Positions 1 to 13,665 of a stretch of 64,000 nucleotides of DNA are shown piece after piece. Below the pieces are notes generated by a model that saw nothing but the letters and a program-made list of their open reading frames with translations, had not been told where the DNA came from and did not search any database. The translations under genes were made by a program, and so were the position numbers. Position 1 is the stretch's first letter. Each line of letters starts with the position of its first letter. Source of the DNA: Cyclaneusma minus (lineage: Eukaryota > Ascomycota > Leotiomycetes > Marthamycetales > Marthamycetaceae); contig JAKZHN010000036.1 in assembly GCA_037179335.1 (NCBI GenBank), positions 286,949 through 350,948 on the forward strand. The letters run 5' to 3'.

Positions 1-222
1 AAATTAATATTTGATTTTAAATTTAATTTCAATTTTTTTAAGATATGCGAAATATAAATTAGTTGTTTTTATTTTTTTATATATTATAATTTTTTTAAAT
101 TTTTATTTTTAATTATTTTTCAAATCTTTAAAATTTGCAAAGCACGATTTATATATGCTATTTTAAAATGCTTTAACAGATTTTAAAAAACAAATATAAA
201 GAATATTATGTAATTTTTTTAA

Positions 223-426
223 TTAAGATTTCAATGGGAATTTTAAATAATAAATTTGGGGTTTTATTTTTTTTAAAAAAAAGAAATCTATATATTCTTT
301 CATTAGCTTTTTAATTTTAAAATATATATTTTTAGTAAATAAAAAAATCCAATCTTTTTTATTAAAATTTATAAATTTATATTTTTTAATATATTGCTTT
401 ATATATTTATTAATAGCATTTTTCAA
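223..426 (-). pseudogene. Relic of the integrase C-terminal region in retrotransposon copy A
   Basis: A 67-codon open stretch on the minus strand has the layout of the Ty3/gypsy integrase C-terminal region: a basic KYIKQYIKK-like start, then FLFTKNIYFKIKKL (family pattern LLSTKNIR..), then a GPF-like turn that here reads as EYIDFF. The same pattern can be read at the matching place in copies B (8,336-8,479) and C (37,078-37,224). Lysine, asparagine, isoleucine and phenylalanine dominate, as expected after RIP. It is not a functional gene. The assignment rests on conserved spacing of motifs in three copies. Confidence 0.6.
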
Positions 427-1980
427 ATTTTTGCAATAGTATATATTTGCCGTATTATATATATATATATTATGTTAAATATTTTAGTTTTTATATATTA
501 TATAAAAGAATTAATATTAATTTGCAAAGAATATTTATATATTATAAAAAAATGTTTTTAATACTTTTTATTTTATATTATTATAAGCAAATTTTATTAT
601 AGCCAATTAAATTACCTAATTTCTTTTTTTAGTATTATAATAATATTCTATATAAGCTTTTAAATTTTAATTTATTTGCTTTATTTATTTATTTATTTAA
701 AAATCAAATACAATGCTATATTTATATATTATATAGAATTTATAGCAAAAGGCTTTTTATAATATATTAATAAATATAAAATTATAATAAGATATAAAAA
801 TTAAAAATTAAAAAAAAATTAAAAAAAATTATTGAAAAACATTTATTAAAAACACTTATTAAAAACCGCGTATTGATATTTTTAATTATATATATAAATT
901 GCGTAATTTTAATATAATAATTTATTATTATTAAAATAGCATTATATATTTTATTTATATATTATATTTTTGGTAATTTTATAATACAATTCTATAATAA
1001 ATATATTTATAATTTATTAATTGGAAATAAAAGCTATAATTAGCTATAAAAGATATATTGGCAAATTTTATTTTGCTAGCAAATATAGCAATTGCATATA
1101 TAATTTTGTATTTTAGCCTTTATATTTAACTAACAATATTTATAATAAATTGAAATTAATACTTCATTCATTTTAAAATAGCCTATTAATTTGCTATTAT
1201 AATAAATATATAAAAGCTTGTTACATAATATATTTGCCGCAAAAATATATAACTTGCTTTTTTTATATAATATATTGTTTTTAAATTGCTATTATTTATT
1301 TTTGTATAATATAAATTAGCTTTATATTTTTATTATATTTTTATTTATTTATTAAATTTTCAAAATAATTATAAAATTTGCTTTAATTTTTTTAATTTTT
1401 TAATTTTTATAATTTAAATAAAATGCAATTTTTTATTTGGAAATTCGCGCTTATAATATGCAAATAAAATATATAATATTAATTTTTTAATTTTTTAATT
1501 TTAATTAAAATGCAATTTTTATATTTGCAACAATAGCTATGTTTTTAAAAACTATATATTTAATATATAATTAAATGAATAGCGGAGTTTTTATTGCAAT
1601 ATTAATAAGAAAAATTTAAATATTTTTATCTAAGCATTTTTCGCTGCTTTTTTATAATGTAATTTATAAAATAAAGATTTAATAAAAAAATTAATTTTTG
1701 CACTATATTTAATATTAAAATTACAAAATCCCAATTTTATAATTTATTTTGCTTAATATTTATTGAAGTTTTTCGTATTTATAAAATAGCGCAAATTATT
1801 ATAATTTAAAAGCATTTAAATTTTATAATATACGCTTTTAATATATTATTTTTAATGCTAAAAGAAATTATAATTGCAAATAATTTAATATTATAAATTT
1901 AACACATTAATTTTATACCGGTTAATTTGCAAAATTAAGAAGCTATTAAATACTAATAATATTATATTAAATTGTTTAAA

Positions 1981-2043
1981 TTATTTAAATTATTTAAATT
2001 ATTTAAATTATTTAAATTATTTAAATTATTTAAATTATTTAAA
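1981..2043. repeat. 9-bp minisatellite, unit TTATTTAAA, seven copies
   Basis: Seven uninterrupted copies of a 9-bp unit lie inside retrotransposon copy A. They probably arose by slippage after the element had become A+T-rich. Confidence 0.95.
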
Positions 2044-3377
2044 TTGCTTTAAAATTTCCAATATTGCAAATTTAAAAACATTATATATAATTTGCAAATA
2101 TTTTATAAAATTAAAATATTAAATATCAATTTAATTATAAATATATTTTTAATATACTAAAAAACCTTTTGCGCTTCTAAAAGCTATTTAAATAGGCTTT
2201 TTTTATTATTATTTAGACTATTAATAAGCAAATGAATTATAAGCAATATAATTTTATTATATTTTAAACTAAACCGCTTATAAAAATTAGCTTATTTTAA
2301 AAACAATTGCAATTTTATATATATAATTAATATAAGCTATTTTTAAATATCGTATATATTTTTTTATTTTACATATATATTTTATTTTATTATAAAGTTT
2401 AAAAATAAAATTTTATTTATTTTAAATTCGCATTTGCTTTTGTTTTAAAAAAAATAGTAGCCTTTTACATACGGCTTTTATATATTTATTATATTTATTA
2501 ATTTCTTTTAAATAAATTAAAATATTATTAAAATAAAATATTATAATAATATTTAAAAAAAAACTATATTTATATAAATTTAAAATATAGATAATGCATT
2601 TGCTAATTTAAATAGCATTATTAAATATTTAAAATAGCTATATTTTATATAAAATGCTATTCTTTTATATAATTTGTATGATATATACTTTTAAACTTTA
2701 ATTTAATAAAAGATTTGGCTTTTTTTAATTTAGGCAAAAATTTATGAATTAAAAAAAGCAATTTTTAATAATAATATTATTTAATTTTTTATAATTAATA
2801 TATAAATACAATTTTCTTTTAATATAATAATATAAAGATTCCCGCTAGGCTTGTTAATTTTCAAATCCAGCTTTTTTTAAAAAAATATTATTAATTTTCT
2901 TTTGATATAATTAATTATTTTATAAATATTTTATAAACAAATTAATAAAATAAACTTGTTTTAATTTTTATAATATAATTCCAATTAAAATATATAAATA
3001 GTATAATTATTTTTATTGCATTAAAAATATTATTAAAATAGCTTAGTTTTTTTAAGTTTTTGCATTTTAAGTTTTTATTTTAATCTTAATTTTAAATTTG
3101 CTATATATTTTCCGCAAATATTGTTGAATTTTAGCAATTTGAAATTTTCAAATTATATTAAAATCCAATTCTATTTTATTAAACTTTTAATATTTTGCTT
3201 AATATATATATAATAGGATTTTTATTTAAATTTACGGTATTTTTTATAAAAACAAATTCTATTTATTTTATTAAATACTATTTTATATAATTTAATATTA
3301 TATTTTTAATTTTTGCGCATAAAGTATTTTATATATAATAATTCCTTATTTATTATATTTAGAATATAAATTATTAT

Positions 3378-3499
3378 ATTTAATTTATTTAATTTATTTA
3401 ATTTATTTAATTTATTTAATTTATTTAATTTATTTAATTTATTTAATTTATTTAATTTATTTAATTTATTTAATTTATTTAATTTATTTAATTTATTTT
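3378..3499. repeat. 9-bp minisatellite, unit TTTAATTTA, about 13 copies
   Basis: A near-perfect 9-bp array of about 120 bp lies inside copy A. The unit differs by one base from that of the array at 1,981-2,043. The corresponding part of copy C (about 34,330-34,450) has no array, so the expansion happened after insertion. Confidence 0.95.
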
Positions 3500-5604
3500 A
3501 AATAATAGTTTTATATTTAATTTGATATTTATAAATAAGATTGATTTTAATTTAACTATAATATTTATTGCTTGCTTATTTAAATTAAAGCCTATTTAAA
3601 AGCAAGTTATTTAAATATGCAAATATTTTATATATTTTTATTTTTTATTTTTTATATTTATTTTATTATTAAAAGTTTTAGTAAAAATGTTATAATATTA
3701 TTTTATTTTTATTTTATTTTTAGTGAAAAGGCAAACTTATAAATATTGCATATATATATTAATTTATTTTTATTCTTTTGCAAATATTAATAATATAAAA
3801 GTTTTATTTAATTTATTATTAATAAACGTAGAATCAGAAATTATATTTTAAATATTAATTGCAATTAAATAATTAATTACTATATATTTTTGCCCTATAA
3901 AATGAATATTAAATTAAATCATTATTAGCAAGTCTTTTCTTCTAATTATTATTTTTATATTTATAATCTATAAAATTAAAGGTTTTATTGGCAATTTTTA
4001 CAAAAAGATTTTAATTATGTTTATTTAATTACAATTATTTTAATTATAATTATAATTAAAATTATTTTTATATAATTGGCTTTTTCTTAGCCGCCAAGAT
4101 TATTGCTATTTAAAATATATATTTTATTGCCGGGCTATTTATATTTGCATATTTTATATTTAAATTGTTAGAAATTTTAATATATATTTCTTTTATAAAT
4201 GCAATTAAATAAACTATAATTATTAAAATTACAATTAAATTTTAAAAGAAATTGGCATTAATTTTGGCCGCATTGCTGATTTTTATTTTCATAACAGCTA
4301 TTTTCTTTTTGCAATTAAGCTAATATTAAATTGCTATATTATTATTTAAAATTCTATATAAATTTTATAATTTATTATAATTATTACAAGGCTTTTTTGA
4401 ATTATTTATATTAAATATATTTTTAACTTTAAATTAAAGATTAACCCTATTCTTGCATTTAATATTTTTAATTATGTTAAATATATATTATATATTAATT
4501 TATAATTAACCATTTTTTAAAAAAATAAAATTCTATTTAATATTATTGCAAACTTTAAAAATAAATTAATTATTAAAAAAAAACATATTTTTATATAAAA
4601 AAATATAATTTCCATTTTGCAATAGAATTTTTCAATTATTTTATATTTTTTTTAAATCTTTTTAATAAATTAATTTCATGCATGCAATATATATTATTAT
4701 TTTGTATTTATTGTATTTAATATTAAATTTTTAAATTTGTTTTATAAAATTTCTTCCAATTAATAATTTATTTAATAATATTACTACATAATATATATAT
4801 AGTTTTTAAATGCAATTAAAGCGCAATAAATATAAATTATATTATTCTTTTTTTTAAAAAAAATTGCATATTAAAATAATTAAATAAATAAATAAATAAA
4901 TTATAATATATATATATATATATATATTATAAATTATTTAATATATAATATATAAGAATTTTTAAATATATAAAACCTTTTGGCAATTAATTGCTTATTA
5001 TTAAAATTTAAACCAAATAAATTATATTTGCAAATAAAACTTGCAATTTCGGCTTGCATGTTTTTTTAAATAATTTATTAAATAGCTGCAAAATTATTAA
5101 AATTTAAATTAGCTTAATTTTAAATTAAATTAAAAGCAAAAGCAAAAGCAAAAGCAAAACCTTAATTAATTTCATTCTCGCGCGCCGTGCCTGTATTTTC
5201 GGCTAGAATACTTTAATTTTAAATTTGCCCAGGCTAATTCGCATTAATAAATTGGCTATTTGGCTAAAAGAAACTATTAAATAATTTTGAATTTTAAATA
5301 AAAAAAGCCATAAATTGCTTTTAATTGCTAATATTAATAATACTTTTATTGGCATTATTAATAGCAATATTATTAGCAAGTGTATTATTATTATTATTAT
5401 TATTTAATATAATTTCTTAATTTAGTATAAAACTCGCGCTAATAATATTATTAAAATTGGGCTATTTTGTAATTAAAAAAAAACCAATTTTTAAAAGTTT
5501 CAATTAAATTTAATATATTATAATTAATATTAAATTTATAATTATTTAATTAAATAATTATTATTTTGCCAAAATATTATTTTTTAAAATAAAAATACCT
5601 ATTT

Positions 5605-5830
5605 TATTATAATAATTGAAAATCAATTAGCAAATAAAATTTATTATATATATTTCTTTGCTATAAAAAATAATTGCTGCTTTTTTTTAAATAAAAATAG
5701 CAGCGCTTAAATATTATATATTAAAAGTTTTGCTTAGCTTTTTTAATAAGCAATATTTATTTTTTATGCATTTTTAGCGCATATGCCTTATAGGGTGCCC
5801 GCAAGCTGCCCTCCTTAGCCCCGTGTGATA
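5605..5830 (-). repeat. 5' LTR of retrotransposon copy A
   Basis: This 226-bp LTR runs from TATTATAAT to GTGTGATA on the + strand. It is clearly alignable with the copy C LTRs (32,116-32,338 and 39,477-39,701, inverse) and less closely with the shorter copy B LTRs. Both ends are TA where intact LTRs normally have TG and CA, as expected if RIP changed the CpA of each end to TpA. Confidence 0.8.
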
Positions 5831-6097
5831 AATTAAGCCTTTAATCTTTTATAAACCGCTCTCTATTTTTTTTAAAAAAAAACAACTATTTTCGCTAATT
5901 AATTCATTTTTTCCTTAGGCATAGCTTTTAATGCTTTGCTTGAATTTAATTAATTGAAGCTAGCTATTTTAGCCCAAAAGCTATTATTTATAATAGCAAT
6001 TATATACCGCTAGCTATATAAGCTATTTTTAAATAGCTTTTTTAGCGCTAAAAGCAATTAGCTTTGCTATTTAGCTATATTCGCAATATATTGATTT
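5831..6097. other. Gap between retrotransposon copies A and B, no gene
   Basis: This A+T-rich spacer separates copies A and B. Its right half is the first copy of a 140-bp dispersed repeat (listed separately). The last five bases (GATTT, 6,093-6,097) are the left target-site duplication of copy B. No coding sequence is visible. Confidence 0.6.
5957..6097. repeat. Dispersed 140-bp repeat, copy 1 (more mutated)
   Basis: It starts AAGCTAGCTATTTTAGCCC and ends at the left insertion point of copy B. It matches 13,878-14,014 over its whole length. Apart from one small length difference, nearly all differences are C/T or G/A, with the A/T state here. The repeat contains several short inverted repeats that could form hairpins. 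The family is not recognised; a decayed LTR end or short non-autonomous element is possible. Confidence 0.75.
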
Positions 6098-6289
6098 TAT
6101 CACGATATTAAATAATAGATTGGCAAAAGAATAACCACGTCGATTCTAGCTATAAAAAATAGCCGCTGCCTTTTAAATATCGAATAGCAGCATCTTTATA
6201 TATATATGCATAGCTTTTTGCTTATTATATAAACGGGCCTAATATATATATCCTGCGGTTTTCCCGCAAATTCCTAATACTATATAATA
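6098..6289 (-). repeat. 3' LTR of retrotransposon copy B
   Basis: This 192-bp LTR begins TATCACGATATT and ends ACTATATAATA. It aligns with 13,391-13,580 throughout, including a shared GCGGTTTTCCCGCA segment. It is about 35 bp shorter than the LTRs of copies A and C. Confidence 0.85.
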
Positions 6290-8335
6290 ATTATTTTCCC
6301 TTATAATACTCCAAATTCCAAAGCATTTAAAACTATGCTCTATTAATTATAAATGGCCAAATATCCGAGTCGGCCCTTTTATTATTAAATACCGATTTAT
6401 TATTGCATTAAAAACATCTATTTAAGTTTTAAATTTTTATTTTATAATTTATATAATTTTTACTTAATTTTTTTTTTGCCTTTTAGCATTTAATTTAATT
6501 AATCGTTATTAGCTTTCTTTTCTTTTTTTTCGCTTTTGCATTTTTTAATTATTAAAATTTAAATATTGCTAGTTTATTGGTTTTTTTGCTAATTTATACA
6601 CTAATTTATATAATATAGCTAGCAATTTAATATAATAATAATTTATATCAAATCGTTAAATTTTTAAAATTTGGTTTCTTTTAATGCATATAATTTATAT
6701 ACTGCTATATTAAAGTTTTGGCTTATAAATTCGCAATTTCTTTTCGAAATTGTTTTTAATATTAATTTTAAGCCTTTTAATTATTGATTTTAAAGTTTTT
6801 TTTTGATTTCCCAGCTTTTTTTAACCGCTTTTTTTAATAATAAATTTTGATAATGCTTTTATATATAAAAAGCAAATATCCTTTAAATTGTTTTATACTA
6901 CCGGGCCCTTTATTTATAATATTGCTTTTTTTAGGCATTTTTGCACCAATTTTTCATTATTTTTTTCCAAATTCTTTATTATGCCTATCCGGCTTTTCAA
7001 ATTAAATTGCGGCTCCGATTTTTAATTTTTATCAAGCGGCTTTTTTTAATAAATATTTCCGCCCGCAAACAAAAAGTAATAATAACAAATTCCCAGCTAT
7101 TGTTTTTAATATATAAATGCTTGCTTATTTTAAAAACTCTTTTTATAAAATCATTAAAAAGTTTAAAAATAATCCAAAAATATTATACATTTAGCTATTT
7201 GCCAAAACATTTAATTGCAATAAGCTTTTGGTATTAATAAACTAGTATAAAAATTTTTAATATTAAATTAAAAAATTAAATAGCTCGGCTTTTTAATATA
7301 TTTATATTTATATAAATTTTAATAAAATAAGAAAAAAATTAAATTAAATAAAGTTTATTATTCTCTATTATATTATTAATTTTTAGACTAATATTTATAT
7401 AAATTGCCTTTTCCAGCTTTTGTTATTAATATAGCTAATTTTATAATAGCTTTATAGCTTTTTTATTGCAATTCCTAATTTTAAAATTACTAATAAAAAT
7501 TAATATAAATTTTATAATTTTAAAAATAAATTATTTTATGGTTTTTTTTGCCATTATATCCAGTATTTTGGCATTAATAAGCGCAAATGCTATATATTTC
7601 TTTTTGCGCTAATATTAAAATTAATGATATATAAATTGGAATTGCTATTGGCCTCGTTTTAATAATGCCGAAGAAAATTATTTATATATTTTGAAATTTT
7701 TGCTCAAGGCGTTTAAATTTCCTATTTATTTTATATTTATATACGGAATTGCATTTAAAATATTAATTTCCAGTTTGCCAATAATGCTTATAAAAAGTTT
7801 TATCGCTTCTTTTATAAAAATATGTTTAATTTATTTTAGCAAGCCCAATAAAATAAAATACTCCAGCCTTTTGCCTATAAATTTCCTTTTTTCAATTGGG
7901 ATTTTTTTCCCCAATTTAAAAATATGGCTTTAGCTAAAAAAAAGTTTTTAACGCTTTTACTAGTTTTATTAAATGGATTAAAATATTTTTAATATAAAAA
8001 TACAAAATTATTCTGATAAATAATAATAATAATAAAAATAGCAAAAATAGCAAAAAGAAAAAAGCTAAAAAACAATAATAATAAAGAGAAATTGGAAAAA
8101 TTAAAAGATTTTAATAATAGTTTAAACTTTTTAAAAAAGCCCTTTAATTAAGGGTTTTCCTAATAAAAAAATGGCTTATGTTTTTTTAATTATTTAAATA
8201 AAAGTTTATTACATTATTTACCGATTTTTTAAATAATTTTAATAAGCTAATATAAAAAACTTTATATAGTCTTTTTAGCTAAAATCCTAATAGAAATTTA
8301 AAACGATATATTTATATTCCAATTATTTTAATAAT

Positions 8336-8479
8336 TAAAAAAAACCCAATTCATTTTTTTACAAGCTTTCCAAATTTAAAGCGTATATTTTTATAAATAA
8401 TAAAATTTAATTGTGTTGTTTTAAATTTATAGCTTCATATTTTTTGTATATTATTTAATATATTTATTTATTGCATTTT
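8336..8479 (-). pseudogene. Relic of the integrase C-terminal region in retrotransposon copy B
   Basis: Minus-strand translation, interrupted by stops, gives YKKYEAINLK, then LLFIKIYALNLESL, then a GF turn. This is the same order as in copies A and C and as in the Ty3/gypsy integrase C-terminus. It fixes the coding strand of copy B. It is non-functional. Confidence 0.5.
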
Positions 8480-11400
8480 TCCAATTTTTATAATATTATA
8501 TTTTTATTATATTATATTTTTATTTTATTTTTTAATATTGAAAATCCTAATTTTAATTGGCTTTTTTAAAAAAATTATATAAATCTATAAATAATATTTA
8601 TACAATATATAAAATAGTCTTTTTTAGCATTTTTTATTTTATATTATTATAAATAAATTTAGCTATAGCCAATTAAATAGCCCAATTCGTCCTTTATTAT
8701 TGCAATAGTATTAAATATAAGCTTTAAAAATTTAATTGAATTTTTTAATTTGCCCATTTATTTATAAATAAAAAGCAATACTATATATTTTTAATACAAA
8801 ACTTACGATAAAAAGCCTTTTATAAAACGCTTATAAATATTAAGCCGCAATTAAAAATAATAATTTTTGGGATATTTATAAATTTAATTATATTATTAAA
8901 GAATTATTCCATTAATAATTTAATATTAATATTTTTTATTATATAAATAAATTATATTGCTTTAATGTAGCAATTTATTATTATAAAAATAATATTATAT
9001 ATTTTATTTATATATTATAATTTAAATAATTCGATAATAAAATTCTATAATAAATATATTTATAATTTTAAAGCAAATAGCAAAAATTCCAATTCGCTAT
9101 ATAGTAAATATTTGCGGATTTTATTATATTGGTATATTTCATAATGATGTATATATTCTTTAATTTCTGCTTTTATATTTAATTAATGATATTTTTAATA
9201 TAGCAAAATTAAAATTTAATTTATATTAATATAACGGGCCAGTTTATTATTATAATATAGCTATAAAAGTTTATTGCAAAAGCCTTCTGCGGCTAAAATA
9301 TATAATTTATTACCTTAATATAATACGCTTTTTATTATACGCTATTGCTTATTTTTTTGCAATATAAATTTATTTTTAATTTAAATAATATATTAATTTA
9401 TTTTCTAAATTTTAAAAATAGCAATAAAATTTGCTTTAATTAAATTCGTCTCCGGGTTTTGATAATTTAAATAGGCTAAAGCTTTTTATTAAAAGATTTG
9501 TATATATTATACGTATTTTAATTATACTGTATTTATTTTTTATATAAATAATTTAAATTTAAATATAATTACAATTTTAATAAAAATAGCTATATTATTA
9601 TATAATTATATTTTAAATATATAGTTTAATAAGCTATAAAGCTTTTATTATAAGCTTAATAAAAAGCGTTTTAATAATTTAATTTATATATCCTTAAAAG
9701 CTTTTTTATAATTTGGCCTATATAATAAAAAATCTGCTAAATTTTTAACGCTTGCAATATATTTAATATTAAAATTATAAAAACCCAGTTTTATACCCTA
9801 ATAGGCTTAATGGCTATTTAGTTTTTTAATATTTATAAGATAATGCAAATTATTATAATTTAAAAAAACCTTAATTTTATAATACGCCTTTTTTATATAT
9901 TAAGGCCAATATTAAAAAAACTTTATAATCGCTATTAATTTTATACTATATATATTTGATAAATTAATTTTACGCCTATAAACTTATATAATTAAAACGC
10001 TACTAAATACCAATATTTTATAATTAAATTATTAAAAATTTTAAACTATTTAAAAATATCCAAAATAATAAATTTCAAAATATTATATATAATGCATAAA
10101 AATTTTATAAAATTAAAATGGCATAATATTAAGCTTTGAGAAAATTTATTTTTGATTGATTAAAAAGCTTATTTCGCTTTTGGCAAAAACTTAAAACCCC
10201 ATTTTTATTATTATTTTTACTGCTTTTAAACAAACTAATTATAAGCAGCAATATCCTGCTATATCCAGCAATAAATTTTTAATGAAAATTATTTTATTTT
10301 AAAAACAATTAAAATTTAATATAAATAATTAATTTAGGCTATTTTTAAATTGCGTATATATATTTTGGCTTTATATATATTTTATTTTTTCCTATAATAA
10401 ATTTAAAAAACAAAATCTTTTTAACCCCAAATTTGTATTTATTTTTTTAATATAAAGAAAATACTTTTGCAATTTATATAAAATAGCTTTAATATATTTT
10501 TTATATTAGTTTAGATTTTTAAAATAAATTAGAATATTATTTAAACAGACCATTATAATTATATTTAAAAAACAAATTAATATAGTATTTATATAAATTT
10601 AAAATATAGCTAAAATATTAATTAATTTAAATAATATAATTAAATATTTAAAATAAATATATTTTATATAAAAAGCTATTTTCCATTTATTTTCTTTTTA
10701 AATACGGATTTTATAATATGCATTTTTAAAATCCAATTTAATAAAAATCTTGGCCTTGCTTAAGCAAATTAAAAATTTGTTAATTAATAAAAAAAAGCAA
10801 TAATTTTTAATAATAACGTTATTTAATTTTCTATAATTAATATATAAATATAAACTATTATTTTTTTAGATATAAATAGAATTAAAAAGTTTATTGGGCT
10901 TTCAAATTTGCAAATCCAGCTTTTTACTAAGGCTTTATTTAAGTATTTTTTCAATATTGCTAATTGTTTTTTTTAAATTTATAAATAATAAAATAATAAA
11001 AAAATCTATAATTTTAATTGCATAATTCTATTTTAAATATACAGGCAATATATTAGCCAATATTAAAATAAATATATTATTAAATTATTTTATTAATTTT
11101 GGTTTTTTACTTTTTAGCTTTATAATTTTAATTTTAAATTATTTTGCATTTTTTATACCGCTTTTCTAAATTTGCTAATGTTTGCCATTTATATTTTAAT
11201 TAAATTTAAATGCAATTTTATTTTGCTAAAATAATTTCTTTTTACTGCAAAATTTTGTTTTTATATATATGCAATTGAATTCTTATTTAAATTTGCTAAA
11301 TTTCCTATTAAAAATATTTTGCTATTTATTTTATTTAATATAATTTTATATAGTTTAATATTATATTTTTTATTTTTTATATATAAAATATTTTATATAT

Positions 11401-13390
11401 AATATATTTATATTAATTATATTTAAAATATAAATTGCAATATTTAGACTTTTTGTTTTATTAAGCTTATTTATAATAATAATTTTGTATTTTATTTTGC
11501 TTTTATATATAAAGCTGATATTTACCCAATTATAATATTTATTGCCTGCTTTTTAAAGCCAAAATATATTTTAAAACAAATTATATAAATATAAAAAAGT
11601 TTTATATATTTTAATATATTTATTTTTTATAATATTTTTATTATTAAAAACCTTTATAAAACTTTTATAATACTAATTTATTTTTGCTTTTATATAAAAT
11701 TTAATAATATAAAATTCCAATTAAAACCATTATTAATAAAAATTAAAGCGGAAATAAAATTCCAAATATTTTTTGCAATTAAGCAATTAATTATTATATG
11801 CTTTTACCCTATTGAAAAATTGTTAAATTGGGCAATTATTGGCAATTCTAAGTTTTTCCCTAATTTTTATTATAAATATTATTAATTACAATATTGGAAA
11901 ATTTATTTATAGCGTTGAAAAAATTCTAATCAAATAAAATTCTTTATTTAAAAATCTTCTTATACTATTTATTGTTTTTTATTACGGCCGCTATAGCTAT
12001 TGCTATTTAATATATATACGCTATTATTATAATTTCTATTTTTTTTATATAATTAAAACGCTTGCAATCTTAATATATTTCAATTTTATATATGCATTTA
12101 ATAATTATATAATTATATAATTAAAAAAAAGCCGCTTTATTGCCTTTTATAATTAAAATTACCTTTTTAATAGCCTTTATAGCCTTTATTAAATTAAAAT
12201 TAAATAGCTAAATTACTTTTCAATATTTGGTTTTAAAATCTTTAAATATTAATATAATTGCTATAATAGCAATTATTATTTAAATTAAATATATTTCTTG
12301 CTTTAAATTGCAAATTTAAACAATTTTTATATTTAATATTACTAGTATTATTAATTAACTTTTTTATACTCGGCCAGGATTTATTGCTCTATTGCAATAA
12401 AAACTCCTATTTAATATTATTTAAAAATTCAAAAACAAATTAAGAATAAAAAAACAATAATAGTATTTCCTTTATATAAAAAAGCAAAATTTCTATTTTT
12501 TAATAAAATTCTTTTATAATTTTATTTTTCTTTACAATTGTTTTCTAAATTAATCCGCTACATATAATTTTTATTATTATTTTGCGTTTATAATATTCAA
12601 TATTAGTTTTTTTTTAAAAAAAATTAAATAATTTTGCTTAAATTGGATTTATATTTATTTTCATAAAATTGCCAAATGTCTTTTACACAATTTTTAAATA
12701 TAAAAAATATACAATATACGCAATTCTAATTATCACTTAAAAAAATAAAACTAGGCGTTAAAATAATTTTGCAATTAATTAAACTATAAATAGTATTTGC
12801 AAATATTCTTTGTTTAATACTTAATAATTTCCAATATATAAATTTTTTTGGCCATTTTTTGAATAAAATATTTATTATTAAAGCCTAAAATAGATTGCTA
12901 TTATTATTTAAATTATTTAAATTTAATAAATAGTTTTGCAATTGTTTTCTTAATTTAAAATTGCTTAATTATTTATTGCAATTATTTATTTTTATTTTTA
13001 TTTAATATAGAATAACTGCTATTGCCTAAGCCTTTAATAAAGCCATTGTTATTATTTAAGCTTTCACGCTAAAATTGATTATTTAAAATTTCGTTATTTT
13101 GGCCCTATTTTAAAAAAGCCGAATTATTTCCAATATTGGTATTTTTAATAAGCAATTTATTAAAAACGGGAAAATTATTAAAATTGGCATTGCCAATTAA
13201 TTAGCCGGTATTATTACCGTTTAAATTTTGATTTTCGGCGTTTTTATTTTTTCCGGAAATATTATTTATTAAAAATTAAAATAACTGGCCTTTAATTTTT
13301 AAAAAATTAATGCTATTGGAGATAAAATTAATGCTGGTAATGCATTGCTATTAAATTTTGACCATTTTGCTAAAAAAAAAACGGTTATTT

Positions 13391-13580
13391 TATTATAATA
13401 TTAAATAATAAATTAGCAAAAGGGTAATTATATTAATTTTAGCTATAAAAAATAATCGCTGCCTTTTAAATATTAAATAACAGCGTCTTTATATATCTAT
13501 ATAGCCTCTCGCTTATTATATAAGCGGGCTTAACGCATATGCCTCGCGGTTTTCCCGCAGGTTTTTAATACCGTGTGATA
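13391..13580 (-). repeat. 5' LTR of retrotransposon copy B
   Basis: This 190-bp LTR begins TATTATAATATT and ends CCGTGTGATA. It aligns with 6,098-6,289. The start reads TATTAT where the other LTR has TATCAC, a RIP-type difference. Confidence 0.85.
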
Positions 13581-13665
13581 GACTTTTAATTTTTTTTCTG
13601 TATATAATAATTTAAATTATATATAATATTAATATATAATAAAAAGGGAAATTAACTCGTATTAT

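Larger units (their letters stand above)
1..5830 (-). mobile_element. LTR retrotransposon copy A, Ty3/gypsy-type, RIP-degraded, left part outside window
   Basis: This is the 5' part of an LTR retrotransposon read on the minus strand. Its 5' LTR is at 5,605-5,830; the 3' LTR lies beyond the left edge. The body aligns by eye, in inverse orientation, with copy C (32,116 to about 37,400) and, in the same orientation, with copy B (for example 541-790 against 8,617-8,870). No reading frame survives. The differences are mostly C/T and G/A, as RIP would leave: an AAAAGC repeat at 5,132-5,159 corresponds to AAAAGCGGAAGCGGGAGC on the matching strand of copy C near 32,800. Integrase remnants near 223-426 give the coding direction. 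Confidence 0.8.
6098..13580 (-). mobile_element. LTR retrotransposon copy B, Ty3/gypsy-type, RIP-degraded, complete in outline
   Basis: This 7,483-bp element is bounded by two alignable LTRs: 6,098-6,289 on the left and 13,391-13,580 on the right. The outermost bases are TATCAC and GTGATA, an inverted pair. The target duplications are GATTT (6,093-6,097) and GACTT (13,581-13,585), which differ by one C/T change. Integrase remnants on the minus strand near 8,336-8,479 make the right LTR the 5' one. About 2 kb lies between the integrase relic and the left (3') LTR. No frame is intact. The + strand frames at 6,941-7,237 and 7,691-7,933 are open only because that strand is T-rich and are not called as genes. 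Confidence 0.85.

Noticed and set aside
4905..4930. AT dinucleotide runs (also near 37,434-37,457 and 39,026-39,045) as possible origins or centromere sequence
   Set aside because: Simple AT runs are expected in sequence this rich in A and T; nothing else points to an origin or centromere.
6941..7933. Two long + strand open frames (98 and 80 codons) in retrotransposon copy B
   Set aside because: They lie antisense to the integrase relic, in a T-rich strand where stop codons are rare, and are not matched by open frames in copy C.
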